From Doryteuthis pealeii (lineage: Eukaryota; Mollusca; Cephalopoda; Myopsida; Loliginidae), in the NCBI GenBank assembly GCA_023376005.1, contig CM042163.1:1572782-1636781 (forward strand): DNA of 64,000 nucleotides, in the 5' to 3' direction. The translations under genes and the position numbers were made by a program. Shown one piece after another: positions 45,301-58,335 of this stretch. Numbering within the stretch: position 1 is the stretch's first letter; each line of letters starts with the position of its first letter. The notes beneath the pieces were generated by a model. That model did not search any database, was not told the DNA's origin, and worked only from the letters and a program-made list of their open reading frames with translations.

Positions 45301-48300
45301 CCCCCTCAAAAAAAAAAAAAAAAAAAAATCCAATTTTCATTTTGACTAAACTTTTCCCATTTAATTTTAATGTAGATGGGAAATTGTAACTGATATAAAT
45401 CAATGATTCTTTTTTATCATGAAAAAGAATGGATTTTTTTTTTTTTACCCTTTCTATAGAGTATTTATGAAACAATTATGACTGAGAATAGATTTGATAA
45501 AAGATGATTCTGTTAAAAAGCTTTTCATATTGAATGGAACTTTGAAACTTATCAGATTTCTTAGCCATTGCTAGAGATATTAGAGTGGCTTTAATTGTTA
45601 TTGACCTTCTACTTTTGGACCATGTCACCTTTAAGCACCCCATTTTATAATTAAAATAAAGATTTTAAAAAATTATTTTTTTAAATTGCTGCTTCAAGCA
45701 AATGCGTCTAAAATCATGTTAACAAACAACCAGATTTTGAGGGTATAACTGAAAAAAATGTCCTTCTGAATCTGTCACAAATGAGGTGCTTAAAGGTGAT
45801 ATGGTGCCTATTTTTTTGTATGCCAGAAGAAAAGAAAAAGATTGGTTGTTTCTATAAATGTTCCCCTGCCCTAACAAGTGTGGGGGGTAAGCCTTAATTC
45901 TGTCCTAATTTTGGTTGTTTTTTAAAAATGTCTTTTCAGGTTCACAAGGAAAAAGTTGATAAAGTTCCTAATGCATTACCTGGTCGAAATAATATAGAAA
46001 TTGAAATCTATGGTATGGAAGGAATTCCTGAAGAAGACATGAAAGAACACGAAAAACACAAACTTGGAAAAGGTATTCAATTTTTTTTTCTATCTCGCTC
46101 TCTCATTGTTATCTGCCTTGATACATTTATCCTTCTCTTTTTGTTGCATTTTTCTTGTGATAATGTGTAAACCTTTTTTTCATAAAATAATTTTAGATCT
46201 GTATTCATGTAACAAACTAAATTTGAATTTTATATTTAGTTTTCCAAATCCCTTAGAGATCTGGTGCAGGGATGATTTTAGTAAACTTCCAATATTTTAA
46301 AGTTCATAAATAATAAATAATGATTGTACACATCTTTTTAAACTCCAAATGTTTATAATTGTTAATCATTAGGATAATAAAAGGTAAATTCATATGACAG
46401 ATTAATGAAGGATTTTTTGTTTTATATAATTTTTTATTAAAAAACCAAATTGTTTTATGAAATCTTACTTGGTGATTGTAAACAAATGCTCATTTGTTAG
46501 GTTATATATGCTTTGTCAGGCTGGAAAGGATATTACTGTCTTTTGGCTGTTGTCAATATATGTTAGTGGGAAGGCAATAATACCAATAGTTTATGTATGG
46601 AATCTGTTATAATGAAAGTTAACTATAACAAAGTAATATCTTGTGATATTGACCTCCTATTAGTAGAACAGCACAAATACTCTTCAAAAAGTCTGACCGT
46701 TTTTGAGGTTGAATCATCTGGTCTTGTGGTGTTCAATTAATTATTTATCTGTATGGATCATGGATTAAAAAAACAAATTATTTATCCTACTGATAGGATT
46801 TGACACAAGGTCACAAATATGGGGACATCCAGAGTTTGTTTTATGGATTAATGTCATAGCAAATTTTAAACTTTTAGTATGCTTTAACCTAAAATCCATG
46901 CTACATTAGACAGTGTATAGCATTTCACTTATTTTATTATGGGATTGGGGATGTAGTTTACAGGCTATCAAACTGTATATAAATTAGAAATGTTTATTTG
47001 TTTGTTAGTTGATTTTCTTTTTTTCTTTCTGGGGTGTCTTTTAAAAATAAACTAATACCAATATTTTCCTTTTTGTACCCAAACTTAAGTTTTTCACTCT
47101 TGATTTTTATCTTTGATATTTCTCTTTTTGATTGTAGGTGATAACAGACAGCCTCAAGCTGATAGTGATGAAGACAGCAATAGTATGCCTCCAAACAGTA
47201 GTTATTTTAATGGGGGACAAATGCCTACCACTAGTATGCCTCCATATGTCCCTCCTGGAGCTCCAAATATGCCTCCATTACCTCCGGGGCCAGGACCTGT
47301 AGCTGCAGGGCCAATGACACCCATAGGACCTCTTGGGCCAATGGGTCCAATGCCACCTGTTGGTAAGTTCCATTTTCTTTCTTTCTCTTATCAATGGATT
47401 TTATTAGTTTCCAAAGAGTTAAAGTAATTTGTGTTTGCAATAGAATCCAAACTGATAGACTGTTAATTTTTTGTTCTTAAAACTCAACAATATTGTCATA
47501 ATTTTAGACAGCAGCAAACACCCTGACAAAATGTAAATTCATCACATGATAAACTTGCCGCAAGTAAATTATTTGTGGCTAAATTCAGAATTAATCATTG
47601 CTTTTAAGGATTTAATAAAAAAAATGAACTTATGGGTTTGCTTTAGGGAAATCCTTAGGTCCAGTTTAGTTTGGTCTTAGAGGATCCGCATATGAACCAC
47701 AGGGTTTTATATTTGATACTGGGCCTCACTTGGATTCATTTCTGTTTTTCTCAAGTGCTAATATTTGAAACCAAAATCTTATTGTTCATTCAATATCAAC
47801 ATTGTCTCCAAATTCAAAAATTATTTGTATTAGTCAGACTGTTGTCCTCATCTTTGTTATACACACAGTTTCAGCCGATATGACTTCCAGCCTTCTTCAG
47901 GTATTTCTTGTTGAACTCGGGGAGCCCTCATGTTATAATCGGCAGCCGTTACTGAACTTTGAGTAGAACCCTTTATTCAATCCACTGGGGTAGACTATTT
48001 TCATTCCATTAACCATAACTCTGTTAAAGTGTTAACTTATGTTAAGTATTCTGTTATCTACAACCCAGAGATGATTGTCACTTAGAACCCCCTATATACA
48101 CTATGTGTCCATAATATTATTTTAAACCATCAGACCCATTACATCCAATATTATTGAACTTTGTCAAGTAAAAAAACATGAAAATGAATTGGAAAAAGAT
48201 TAATTGCATGAAACTGTTGCTATGTAATCGGCAAAACAAAATATCAATTTTGAGGGGGGGACTATGAATAGTAAACTTAAAAAAGAATTGTTAATTTTAA

Positions 48301-49157
48301 TTGAACTAATTTAATAGAAACCAAATTAGTTGGATCAATTTTGGAAAATAAGAGAAATTATTTTATGACTTTTATTTATTAACTGAACTTTGTTTACTAA
48401 TTGTTGCTAACTTAGGGAGCAAACTGATCATTGTTTAACTTCAGCAGGAAATTTTTTTTTTTTTTTTTTTTTTCATGATTTGCCCCAAAGTTTATTTATT
48501 CAAGTAAACAACTTGTTAGAGAAAATGTTTGGTCTATTAATGGAAATTAGCCATTTTATTCAAAATCCATGGCTTCAAATTCCTAGAATTAACTGTTTTT
48601 GTTTGACAAATACATGACCTTAAATATAGCAGATGAAATAACCAAAATAGATTTGAAAACATTTCATTTAAATATTTGTTTATAAAATTGAAGTACTTTC
48701 TTTTCTTTCTTTTTTTCTATTGTGTGTGTGTGGTACTTAGAACCTATGAATATGGAATAAAAACGCATATTGTATATTTTGAATAAGATTTCCCTAACAA
48801 AGTATTTTCTCTTCATTTCCAACATTTTTTCCCATTCATTTTGTCTTTGGCCTCTTGAAACCAGTACTTTAGGTAAAGGAGAGAAGAGTGGATATTTCTA
48901 ATCCCTCTTAGTGTGTGTGGTGTGTATTGAAGACAACAAAAGACGTGTCTACTCTTAAGTAACAAAAGTGTGTGTGTATTGCCAATAAACAAAGGACTGG
49001 CTAAAAGCCATTATTGAATGTTATGGTTTTGTGTTTTAATTACCTGTCAACTTAATTAGCACAACTGTTCACAATGACTTTTTCTTTCTTTTTAGCCATA
49101 CCTGACTTTCTTTCTTCTCTCTTTCAGTAAATACATTTCTTTACAAAGTAAACAATT

Positions 49158-49188
<31 letters not shown>

Positions 49189-49225
49189 GTTAGGGAATTC
49201 TTAACTTTTTGCCTACCATTTCCAT

Positions 49226-49259
<34 letters not shown>

Positions 49260-52200
49260 TGTACTAGCAAATATATGCACCCTCCGGGTGCAAATACTTA
49301 AATTTTAATGTAATAAAATATCATTAAATTAGAAAGACTAATGAAATAAGAATAAAAAAAAAGATTTGCAACAGAGGGGGCTATAATCAAAAAATAGAAC
49401 AACTGAAACTTACTCTTCCACCCCTCCCGTCTTTCATTACTAAATTTTTCTAATTTAAATATTTAGTTAAAATAGGAAGTAAAGAATAAAATTAGTTATT
49501 TCTTCTTGTAAATAATTTTCTTTTAAGATTTATCTCCGAGATTTTTGCTCATATTCATTAAAATAAAACCAAACAATTAGAAATCAATAATACCAAGCAC
49601 ATATTTTTAAAATCAAATTTTAGATATCAATATGCAAATAAGCCTTCCCGTTCATACTGTATGCCGCTAATTTGTTGTATATATAAATACAATCACATGT
49701 TATTAGTATGTAGATATGGTCAACAGTATTAATAATGTAAAACAATTTTATTAATAATTGAAGGTTTAAAAGAATGAAACCATGGAGAATTTGACGTAAA
49801 TAATTAAGGGTATTGTGACTTGAGTAGTGATATAGTTTCGGTTACAGACAGAAAAACACACAATCTCCATTATAATAAGATGATGATTTATTTCAAAGTT
49901 TACTATTCACTGAGAACTCGTTCTATTCAAATAAAGTCCTATTATTATTGTAATCTGAGTCCTTTTGCTTAATTATGAGAAATTAATCATCAGTAGCTTA
50001 CAATAGTATCACAGTGGTGGGAGAGCTGCTGTAAGCAGTTTAAAGTAAGCAAAGAGTTAACAAATGTCCTTTATAGATATGTAGATACTTATATGATAAT
50101 TGTAAATAACTAAATTCACTTTTACTTTCCTGAGTATTTGAGATTTTACAAATATCCAATTAACCCCAATAGGAAAAGATCTAAAACTTATTCTGCTGTT
50201 CTATTAAATAGTTCTTATCGACAAATCCATTAAGAAAAAATTTGATAAACACACTATCTCCTGGATATGAGAGTAAACTGCACTCTGAATGATGGTACAT
50301 GTCTATGGGTCAAATGACCTGTTGGTAAAATTATTAGTATTAGATAAGAATACTTGAAACCATATAACTAAATTATCAGTATACTAAAAACCATATAACT
50401 GCATACAGATTATTTGTATTAAGTATAGTTACTTGAATCTATAATTATTTAAAAATGATTTTCATTAGTTATTTGAAACCATATGATGAGGTGGGGGGCT
50501 GATTTCAGTATTAACTATTTACCTACCAAATTTCTCTGGTATTTTTTTTTACCTGTATGATGGGATATTTCAAAGTTCATCTATTTACCTCAGAACTCAT
50601 TCTATTGAAATAAAGTTCTATTATTATTATTGTAATCCGAGTCCTTCTGCACAATTATAATGGAGTTTTTGTGCTTTGATCACATTGGTTGGAGAGACGC
50701 TGTGAGCAGCTTAAAGTAGGCAAATAGTTAAATAACTGAACAAGGGTTAACATGCTGCAAAACCAACAAATGTAATGGTGTCCATTGTAACAAGGTGATT
50801 GTGGAATGTGAAATATTTCACAAATATTATTTTATATGGTAGCATTGCATAATAATCTGAATATATTATAAATTCCGTTTAAATGCTTAAAACCCAAGTT
50901 GATCGGCGGGGTAGTACATTAACAGCTCGAGAAAATGTAAACATTACATTTCTGTTTCAGGTCAAGGTGAACATCCTGTTTATACAGATAAATTTACTCA
51001 ACTAAACAACTGGGGGGAAAAAAAAAACATTTCAAGTTTATGAAAAACTGTCAGATAAATGACAGCTGGGTGGGTCATAAGAGAAAAACAAAAATGAAAA
51101 TAAGATTTGTGGAAAGTGGATTTTAAAAATAAATAAAAAAGGACCAAGTAACCAGTAAGCACCCCAGTTGGGAGCTGTTTTGAAAGGAACACCTTTTGCT
51201 TTTTCTAAAGAAATGTAGGTATTTACCTAATCCATTTGCCATGGGTAGGATGTGACACAAGGTCAAAAATATGGGGACCTCCACTTAGCATCAAATTTGG
51301 TATTCAGTAGTAATGGATCTGAAAGACTTGATTGCTAATTATTACATCATGATGGGACTTCCTTTGGAATGTATGCATTTACCCAACCCCTCTGCACAAG
51401 CAGGATGTGACACAAGGTCAATTTTTAAGCAGTTTGATGTATAATGTCCAGATTGAGATAATCTGCTTCAATATCTCCATTTACACATTTAACAAAGTAA
51501 ACTTATTTTTATATAAGAAATGATTGTTGTTCTGAAGATTTGTATTTTCTGCAAAGTATTTTAAGGAAATAGTTTTAGTTTTATTAGCTTTTTATGAATT
51601 TTCTGACTTTGATTTTCTTTTTCTTCCCACTGACCTTTTTGGTTTTTTTTCTTACAGGACCAATGGGACCAATGGCGCCTATTGGGTAAGTAAAACATAA
51701 AATACAAGATTGCTAAAACGATTCACAGAAATTGACAGGGTGTTTTGTTTTGTTTTCTTCCAAAAGATATTCATCAAAACATAAAATGCTAGTTTATAAC
51801 AAATCTGCAAATCAAATTCTTATTTATACTAGCAAATATATGCACCCTCCGGGTGCAAGTATTTAAGTTTTAATGTAATAGAATATTATATTAAATTAGA
51901 AACGCTAATGAAACTAAATAAGAATGCAGATAAAAAGATTTGAAACAGGAGGGTATAATCGAAAAATAGAACAACTGAAATTTACTCTTCCATCACTCTC
52001 GTCTTTCATTGTTATTTTTTCTAATTTAAGTATTTAGTTAAAAGGGAAGTAAAGAATAAAATGACACTTATCTTTTCTTGTTAATGGATTTCATTTAAAA
52101 TTAATTGAAGAGATTTTTGCTTATTTCATTAAAATAAAACCAAACAGTTAGAAACCAATAATACTAAGCATATATTTATTAAAATTACATTTTTAATATT

Positions 52201-52602
52201 AATATGCAAATTAGCCTTCCCGTTCACACTGTAAACTGCTATTTTGTTGTATATATAAATACAATTGCATGTTATTAGTATGTAGATATGTTTAACAGTA
52301 TGAATAATGTAAAACAATTTTATTAATAATTGAGGTTAAAATAAAAATAAAAGCATGGAGAATGTGATGTAAATAACGAAGGGAATTGTGATATGTATAG
52401 TAATATAGTTTCGGTTACAGACAGAAAAACACACAATCTCCATTATAATAAGATATTAGAAATTTATGTAAAATATTCTGTTAAAGGTTTTATAGTCTGA
52501 ATGATTTTTTTTAACTTTAACTGTATTAGTGTCAATAAATAAATTACAAATAAGTTAGAATTTAAATCAAACTTATAAGATTTATTTTAGTTTTAGAAAT
52601 TT

Positions 52603-52638
<36 letters not shown>

Positions 52639-53337
52639 CTTTCTTTCTTAGATATTTTTATTAGTAAATTTATACAATCTGATCATTTAATGGTATGCCT
52701 AAGAATTAAAAAAAAAAAAAGATATATGGGATATAAATGCACTGTAATCATGTTTGTTTGAGGGCTTTTATTTTATTTTATTTTTATTTTCTTTCTTTTT
52801 CTTTTCTTTCTTTTCTCCTCTAAAAGTCTTTCGCCTATTTCTAGAATGCATCCTAACAATGGTCCTGGAATGCCTACAATGGCTGTACCTCCCCGTGGGA
52901 TGATGGCAGCTCAGGTATCCAGACCCCCAGTGTCTTCATCACAATCAGTCACATCAACACAGAATACTCCAGCAAAGCCTCTATTCCCTGCTGCTGCTGC
53001 TGCTCAGGTAATTATTCTCTTTTCAGCAAATAAAAAAAGTTAACCTGAAATCGATACTCAAGTTGATAATACTTGAAAAGAGTCTAAACTCTTAGTTTTC
53101 TTATTTTTAGAAATTTTATATATTTTTAATTTTATATTGAAAAAGGAAAAAAATTATAGATTTCTTAACCTGGTCTCAACATAAAGAAATAAGACCTGAG
53201 ATAGATAGATAGATATATATAGATATATATATATATGATGAGATTGAAATTTTAAGTTTTGGTCGAAATAAATTTATTATCGGATGACAGTTTATTGAGT
53301 TTTTCCTTCCTTTCAATGGTGTGTGTGTGTATGTATG

Positions 53338-53368
<31 letters not shown>

Positions 53369-56300
53369 ACATCCGTCCATCTACTAAAGACGATGACGTG
53401 TACTCTTTTTTGGCTAATGCATGAGTGGCTGAACAGACCAATTTTTGAATGGCAATCTCTGGTACAGTGATTGCAAACAACTGGAGTTGCTGTTGCCTCT
53501 CTTTCCTTATGGCCCTCTTTTCTGCGGCGGCTTCCACTACAAAAAAATGTTTTTTTTATTATTAATATTATTGATAGTTTTAAATTTTTCTAATATGAAG
53601 CTTTGTAAATATGCTAAAAAAAAAATTTAATTTGACTTTCTAATTTACTGAAAGGTCTCAGTTATAAATGAATCAGTTAAATGATGTTGTTTAATTTCAT
53701 TCTGGGACAGAAAACCTAATCATTTCTGCTTGAGTAATTAAAAGAAAAACAAACGTCAAACTTCATTTTTTTATTTTGGGGTTGTTTAGCGCATACATTA
53801 CTGAGACCTTTTGGTTATTTCCTTGAACAGAACCCAAATTATTTATTTATTTTCCCATTAAACTAACCCTAAACCCCACCCTCCTCATTGAGTAACATAA
53901 TATTACAGGGTGACCCAGAAAAAACAGAACCCACAAATTTTGTAATAAAACTGTTAATTTTAAAATATTTTTAAAGTTTAAGTTCAACAAGGGTTGGGGT
54001 CTAGGGTTAGTTTAATGGAGAAAATAAATAAATTTGGGTTCTGTTTTTTCTGGGTCGCTCATGTTACTCAACTAGGAAATAACCGACCTTTCAATAAATT
54101 ATAAAAATCCAAGTACATTGCAATTTTTATTTATTTTTTATTTTTTTAGACTCAATCCAGTAGTTCGCGACCAGTTGGGCCAGACTTCAAACCAACAGCT
54201 GCTGCCTCGGGCCTTGTGTCAGTGAAACCAACGTTTCCTTCTGCAGCTGCTGTTTCCACATCAATATCGCCTAGTGCTACAATTTCCGGAGCACCCATCA
54301 TCCGGAAACCTGAATCCGCTTCAGGTTTAGCTTCAAAATTAATGCATCCAGATGAAGATATATCTCTGGTAAGTACTGTTGGCTTTTATCCTGTTCTTAT
54401 TACTGCTGTTATTGCTTTCTTAGCCTCCAATGCTTCATGATGCTGTCTACATCGTCGTCATCATCATCATCGCCGCTGCCACCACCACCGCCACTGCCCG
54501 TCCCAAATGTGAGGTGTCTGTTGATTCGACATACAGGTACTGTCCATTTGGTAGTGCTTGTGATTTTAAAGAATTTGAATCAAAATCCTAAAGTCATAAA
54601 TGTTGTCTTAATGATTCATCTTTCTTTGATCTTTTTCATCTAAATTTGATGACAAATTAGAAAATAATTAAAAAAAACAGAAAAAAACTGTTGGTTTCTA
54701 GTTAACTAGATAGAACAGTATGTCCCCCTAAATTTATATAGATAGTACTACATTTTTGCATAACTTATATAATATATTTTTAATATCTTTTATATAGGAT
54801 ATATGTTAACATATTCAAAAGTATTTTAAATTAAAGTAGCTCATCATTAAGAGAAATAACTGCAACATTGCAATCACCACATTCAATTGTGTAAAGGAAT
54901 AAATAGAAATTAAGTAATCTGAACATTAGCTACATAAATGAGAGTAACTTCCCTTTGTTTATTTCACTTTGAGGAAGCCATGTTTTAGTCGGCTATTTTC
55001 ATTTCACCATAAATCAATACAACTACATGTTTTAACACGAAAATATCATAAAATGTGTTCTTGATATAAGTTCATTTCAAATAATGTGCAAGCACAATTA
55101 AAACACATTTTATGATATTTTCGTGTTAAAACATGTAGTTGTATTGATTTGAACAAATTCGTATTTTCAGTGTAGATTTACGGTGAAATGAAAATGTCCG
55201 ACCAAAGTATATGGTTTCTTCAAAGTGAAATAAACAAGGGAGGTTACTCTCATTTATGTAGCTAATGTTCAGATTACCTACATTTATTTTAATTAATAGT
55301 GCATATGTGTATAATAATGTTAAGATTCATCTAGAAACTTTTATTCAGTTTCATGCAATAACAATCATTAAGTTCATTTATAGTCTTATCTAACCAATAT
55401 TTTATCCAGGTTTTACTTCAATGATCTGTATATTCGAGAAAAAAAGGTAATGTGGGGGTAGATGTCAGGTTTAGAATTTATAAAAATTCCAAGCTATTAA
55501 CCCTTTTGCAGACAGATAATTCTTCTCAATCTTTTTAAAGGGGGTGATTTATTTTCAGAAAATTTTCAAAATATAATGTATTTTCTAACAAATCGATTAA
55601 TCAAATATGAAACAAACAAAACCTGATAATATGATCCCTCGCCCCCATGAAAACAATAAATATTTTGCTAAACAACCTTTACACAATCCTACACAACAGG
55701 GAAGCCCCTTGTGATGTTTCTATACATTAACATTGAATTCCTCAATAAGCAGCCAATGGGAAAAGCCCTTACATTGAGCTATCTGTCAGTGAAAAAAATG
55801 TGACTCTGCCTGCAAAAGGGTTAGTTTACTTAGGCTTTTATTCTACAGAAAGTTTCCCAAAGGAATAAAACTTTTCATTTTATTTGAGTGATGAAAGATC
55901 TGAAAAAGGATATTTCATTGGCTGATAGATTATCCTCCAGATTCAAAGATCATTCCAAATTAAGTGATGATGTTCTATGAAGGTTTTATAGTTTCTAAAA
56001 TTCTTCATTTTAAGGAGGAGGAGGAGGAGGAGCCTCATATTTTAATGACTCAATGATTTCTTCAGATTTGCTTTAGTGTTTGGTCTTTTCTTTTTTTCTT
56101 TTTTTTTTTTTTTTTTTAATAGGTCAGTCTCTAAGTGATGGTCTCGTTTTGGGTTGTCAAGTTCAGTCTTTTGGACTGGGCAATTTGCTGCTGGATCAGT
56201 TTTAAAACAAAGACATTGCCCACCCAACCATCTGGGTTAATTTAAGGTTGGCTCTGGCATTAAATAAACCATAAAGGTTGATATACCATTAAACAAAGGA

Positions 56301-58299
56301 ACCAAAAGCCTTCATAAAAAGGAGGCTGCTTTATACACTTAGTGATTAAAATAATAATTTAAGTTCAATTCTTTTGATACCAAGTTGAAGATTTTAATGT
56401 CAGTTTAAAAACATCTGGGTTTTTTTTGTCTTGTTTTTTTTTTTTTTAACCAAAAAGTCTGGAAGAAATCATCACCAAAAAATAAGGAATATGATCTGAA
56501 GGAATAATTGAGTCATGATAAGGCTACAGCTCAAGATTGAACACAAGCTCAAAAGATAACCCCCTTTTCACTCCTTTTCTTTTTCTTTTTTTGTTTCCCC
56601 CTTAATATAATAATCTTTTTAATAACTTAATATTTCTCAGTCTCTTGCATTTTCACCTTTTTCTAAAGAATTTTCATAAAATTTATGAAAAAAGCTGACA
56701 ATAAATCTATATTCTAAAAGAATCTAATCTTCATAAAAATAGTTAACGAATGTAGAATTAAAAATAAAAATAAAAACAAAAACATCTCCTCTTGAAATGG
56801 GAGAAATCTTAAAAAATTGTCTAATCTAATTTTTAAATGGCATTTTTTTTTCTAATTTAAACAAAAAAAAAAAACCAAAACCAAAATGTTCATTAATGGC
56901 ATCTTTCTGCGAAAAGGGACAAATTTCTAGAATTGTGGCTTTAGGTGTACCATTTCCTTTGTTGTCATCCTAGATGAAAAACTGTGCATACAGATTCCAG
57001 GTTTTAGTTGAGTGGAAATTCTGCTTGTTCCCAAAGTGACAACACTTGATGCGTACTACGAGGGTCGTTGGTGCCGGACACGAATAAGGGGCCACTACTA
57101 AATGAGTGAGTGATTTTTGGAAAGTTGTTTTTATTCATATGTTACATGGTCGTGCAGTTTGTATATAATATTATATATAATATATATATATATATATTTC
57201 TTATATATATATATCTATATGTATATACACACATATAACACACATCCTGCATTTCAAAAAATGGTCTATAATTAGGGGTAAGTTATTTTAAATATTTATC
57301 TTTTTTTTTCTTTAATTTTTTTTTTAATTTTTTATTTTTTTTGTCAATCCACTTTTTCATTGGTGACTTTTTGTTCTGAAACTGATTTGTGGGTCTCTTT
57401 TGACATGTTATCTGCTTTTAGGAAGAGCGTCGGGCCAATCTCCCCAAATACAAGAAACTAACAACACAAGGGGCACGCCCAATGCAGGGGATGATGGGGT
57501 CTGGGATGTTACCAGGTCAGTATTTATTTTTGTTTCTTTTTCACAACTCCCCCAAAATATTCACTTTGTATAGTGTGTGTTCATCTGGTTTGATATTGCT
57601 CAACCAAATTATCTGATTAATAATGTGTATTTTGAATGTTTCAAATAGAATCAAGAATTCAAATGTTTCTATCAGGTTTGTAATTATTGCTCTTCATAAT
57701 TGATTCTTTGCTGGCACTTTATTTTCTCATTCTAATTTCAACATTAATTTTAAACACAATAATTAAACTTTAAATTAATGACCTTTTTTATTGATTAAAC
57801 AAAAAAGAATCCTAATTCAGACACATTTGTTTACTTTTAGCTTATAATTGACAATCTGTTTATTAAATGGAATAATATTCAAAAAATGGAATCTGTTGAA
57901 TATAATAAATATCAGCCATATAATTTACTTTAAAACAAAACATTCTCACTCTTCTTCTTTTCAAATTTACATTGACTTCAAGTTTAGTTTCTTAGAGCAT
58001 TATTTAACTAAATATTTATTTCTAGAATCTCTGCTTTAATATTAATTTAATTTTTTTTTTTTTTTAAATTTGATACTGTCTATAATATAAATCCTCAAAA
58101 ATAATCTCCTGAATATTAACTATTAACTTGTATTGTCTTGTTAATGAAAAATATCTTATATCTAAATGGTCAGTTGTTATTAAATGGTTTTATGAAACAT
58201 TGAGGAAATTTCAATCCTTTTAACTGATTGAGATTATCAACTATTTGTGAATTACAAATCCTCATTCTTAAAAAAATGGAAATGTAGAAAATCCCTTTG

Positions 58300-58335
<36 letters not shown>

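Larger units (their letters stand above)
36204..45939 (+). other. ZNF207 intron 2
   Basis: 9.7 kb. Contains Rep-7 copies, a long Rep-3, a 155-bp-arm hairpin, a SINE-1, a TTAA MITE and a Rep-5 whose end lies 129 bp before exon 3. Also long T tracts (42269-42299, 44469-44520) and A/T-rich DNA with no exon signal. Confidence 0.85.
47363..51657 (+). other. ZNF207 intron 4
   Basis: 4.3 kb with Rep-4, Rep-7, two SINE-2 tips and T tracts at 48451-48473, 49161-49188 and 49229-49256. A direct repeat of about 95-150 bp lies at 49893-50050 and 50567-50725 (TTCTATTCAAATAAAGTCCT versus TTCTATTGAAATAAAGTTCT, AATC(T/C)GAGTCCTT). No extra exon with a convincing frame was found. Confidence 0.8.
53008..54149 (+). 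other. ZNF207 intron 6
   Basis: 1.1 kb with short GATA/TATA tracts (53200-53236), a reverse LINE tail and a Rep-6 element. Ends TTTTTTTAG. Confidence 0.8.
54369..57421 (+). other. ZNF207 intron 7
   Basis: 3.05 kb separating the halves of GLEBS. Contains a (TCA)n/(CCG)-rich patch at 54455-54505, a hairpin element, a TTAA-type MITE, (GGA)n at 56015-56031, a short Rep-3-like tail word near 56250-56300 and (TA)n at 57165-57215. Confidence 0.85.

Noticed and set aside
47671..47883. Plus-strand frame in intron 4 as an extra ZNF207 exon
   Set aside because: Runs into a Rep-4 fragment and lacks flanking splice sites in the correct phase.
50955..50990. TTTCTGTTTCAG acceptor in intron 4 followed by GTCAAGGTGAAC as a cryptic exon
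   Set aside because: The acceptor looks good, but the only nearby donor would make a 7-nt exon and no homologous peptide is expected there; exon 4 to 5 already joins in phase.
54437..54643. Ser/Pro-rich frame in intron 7
   Set aside because: Arises from (TCA)n and (CCG/CCA)n simple repeats just after the exon 7 donor.
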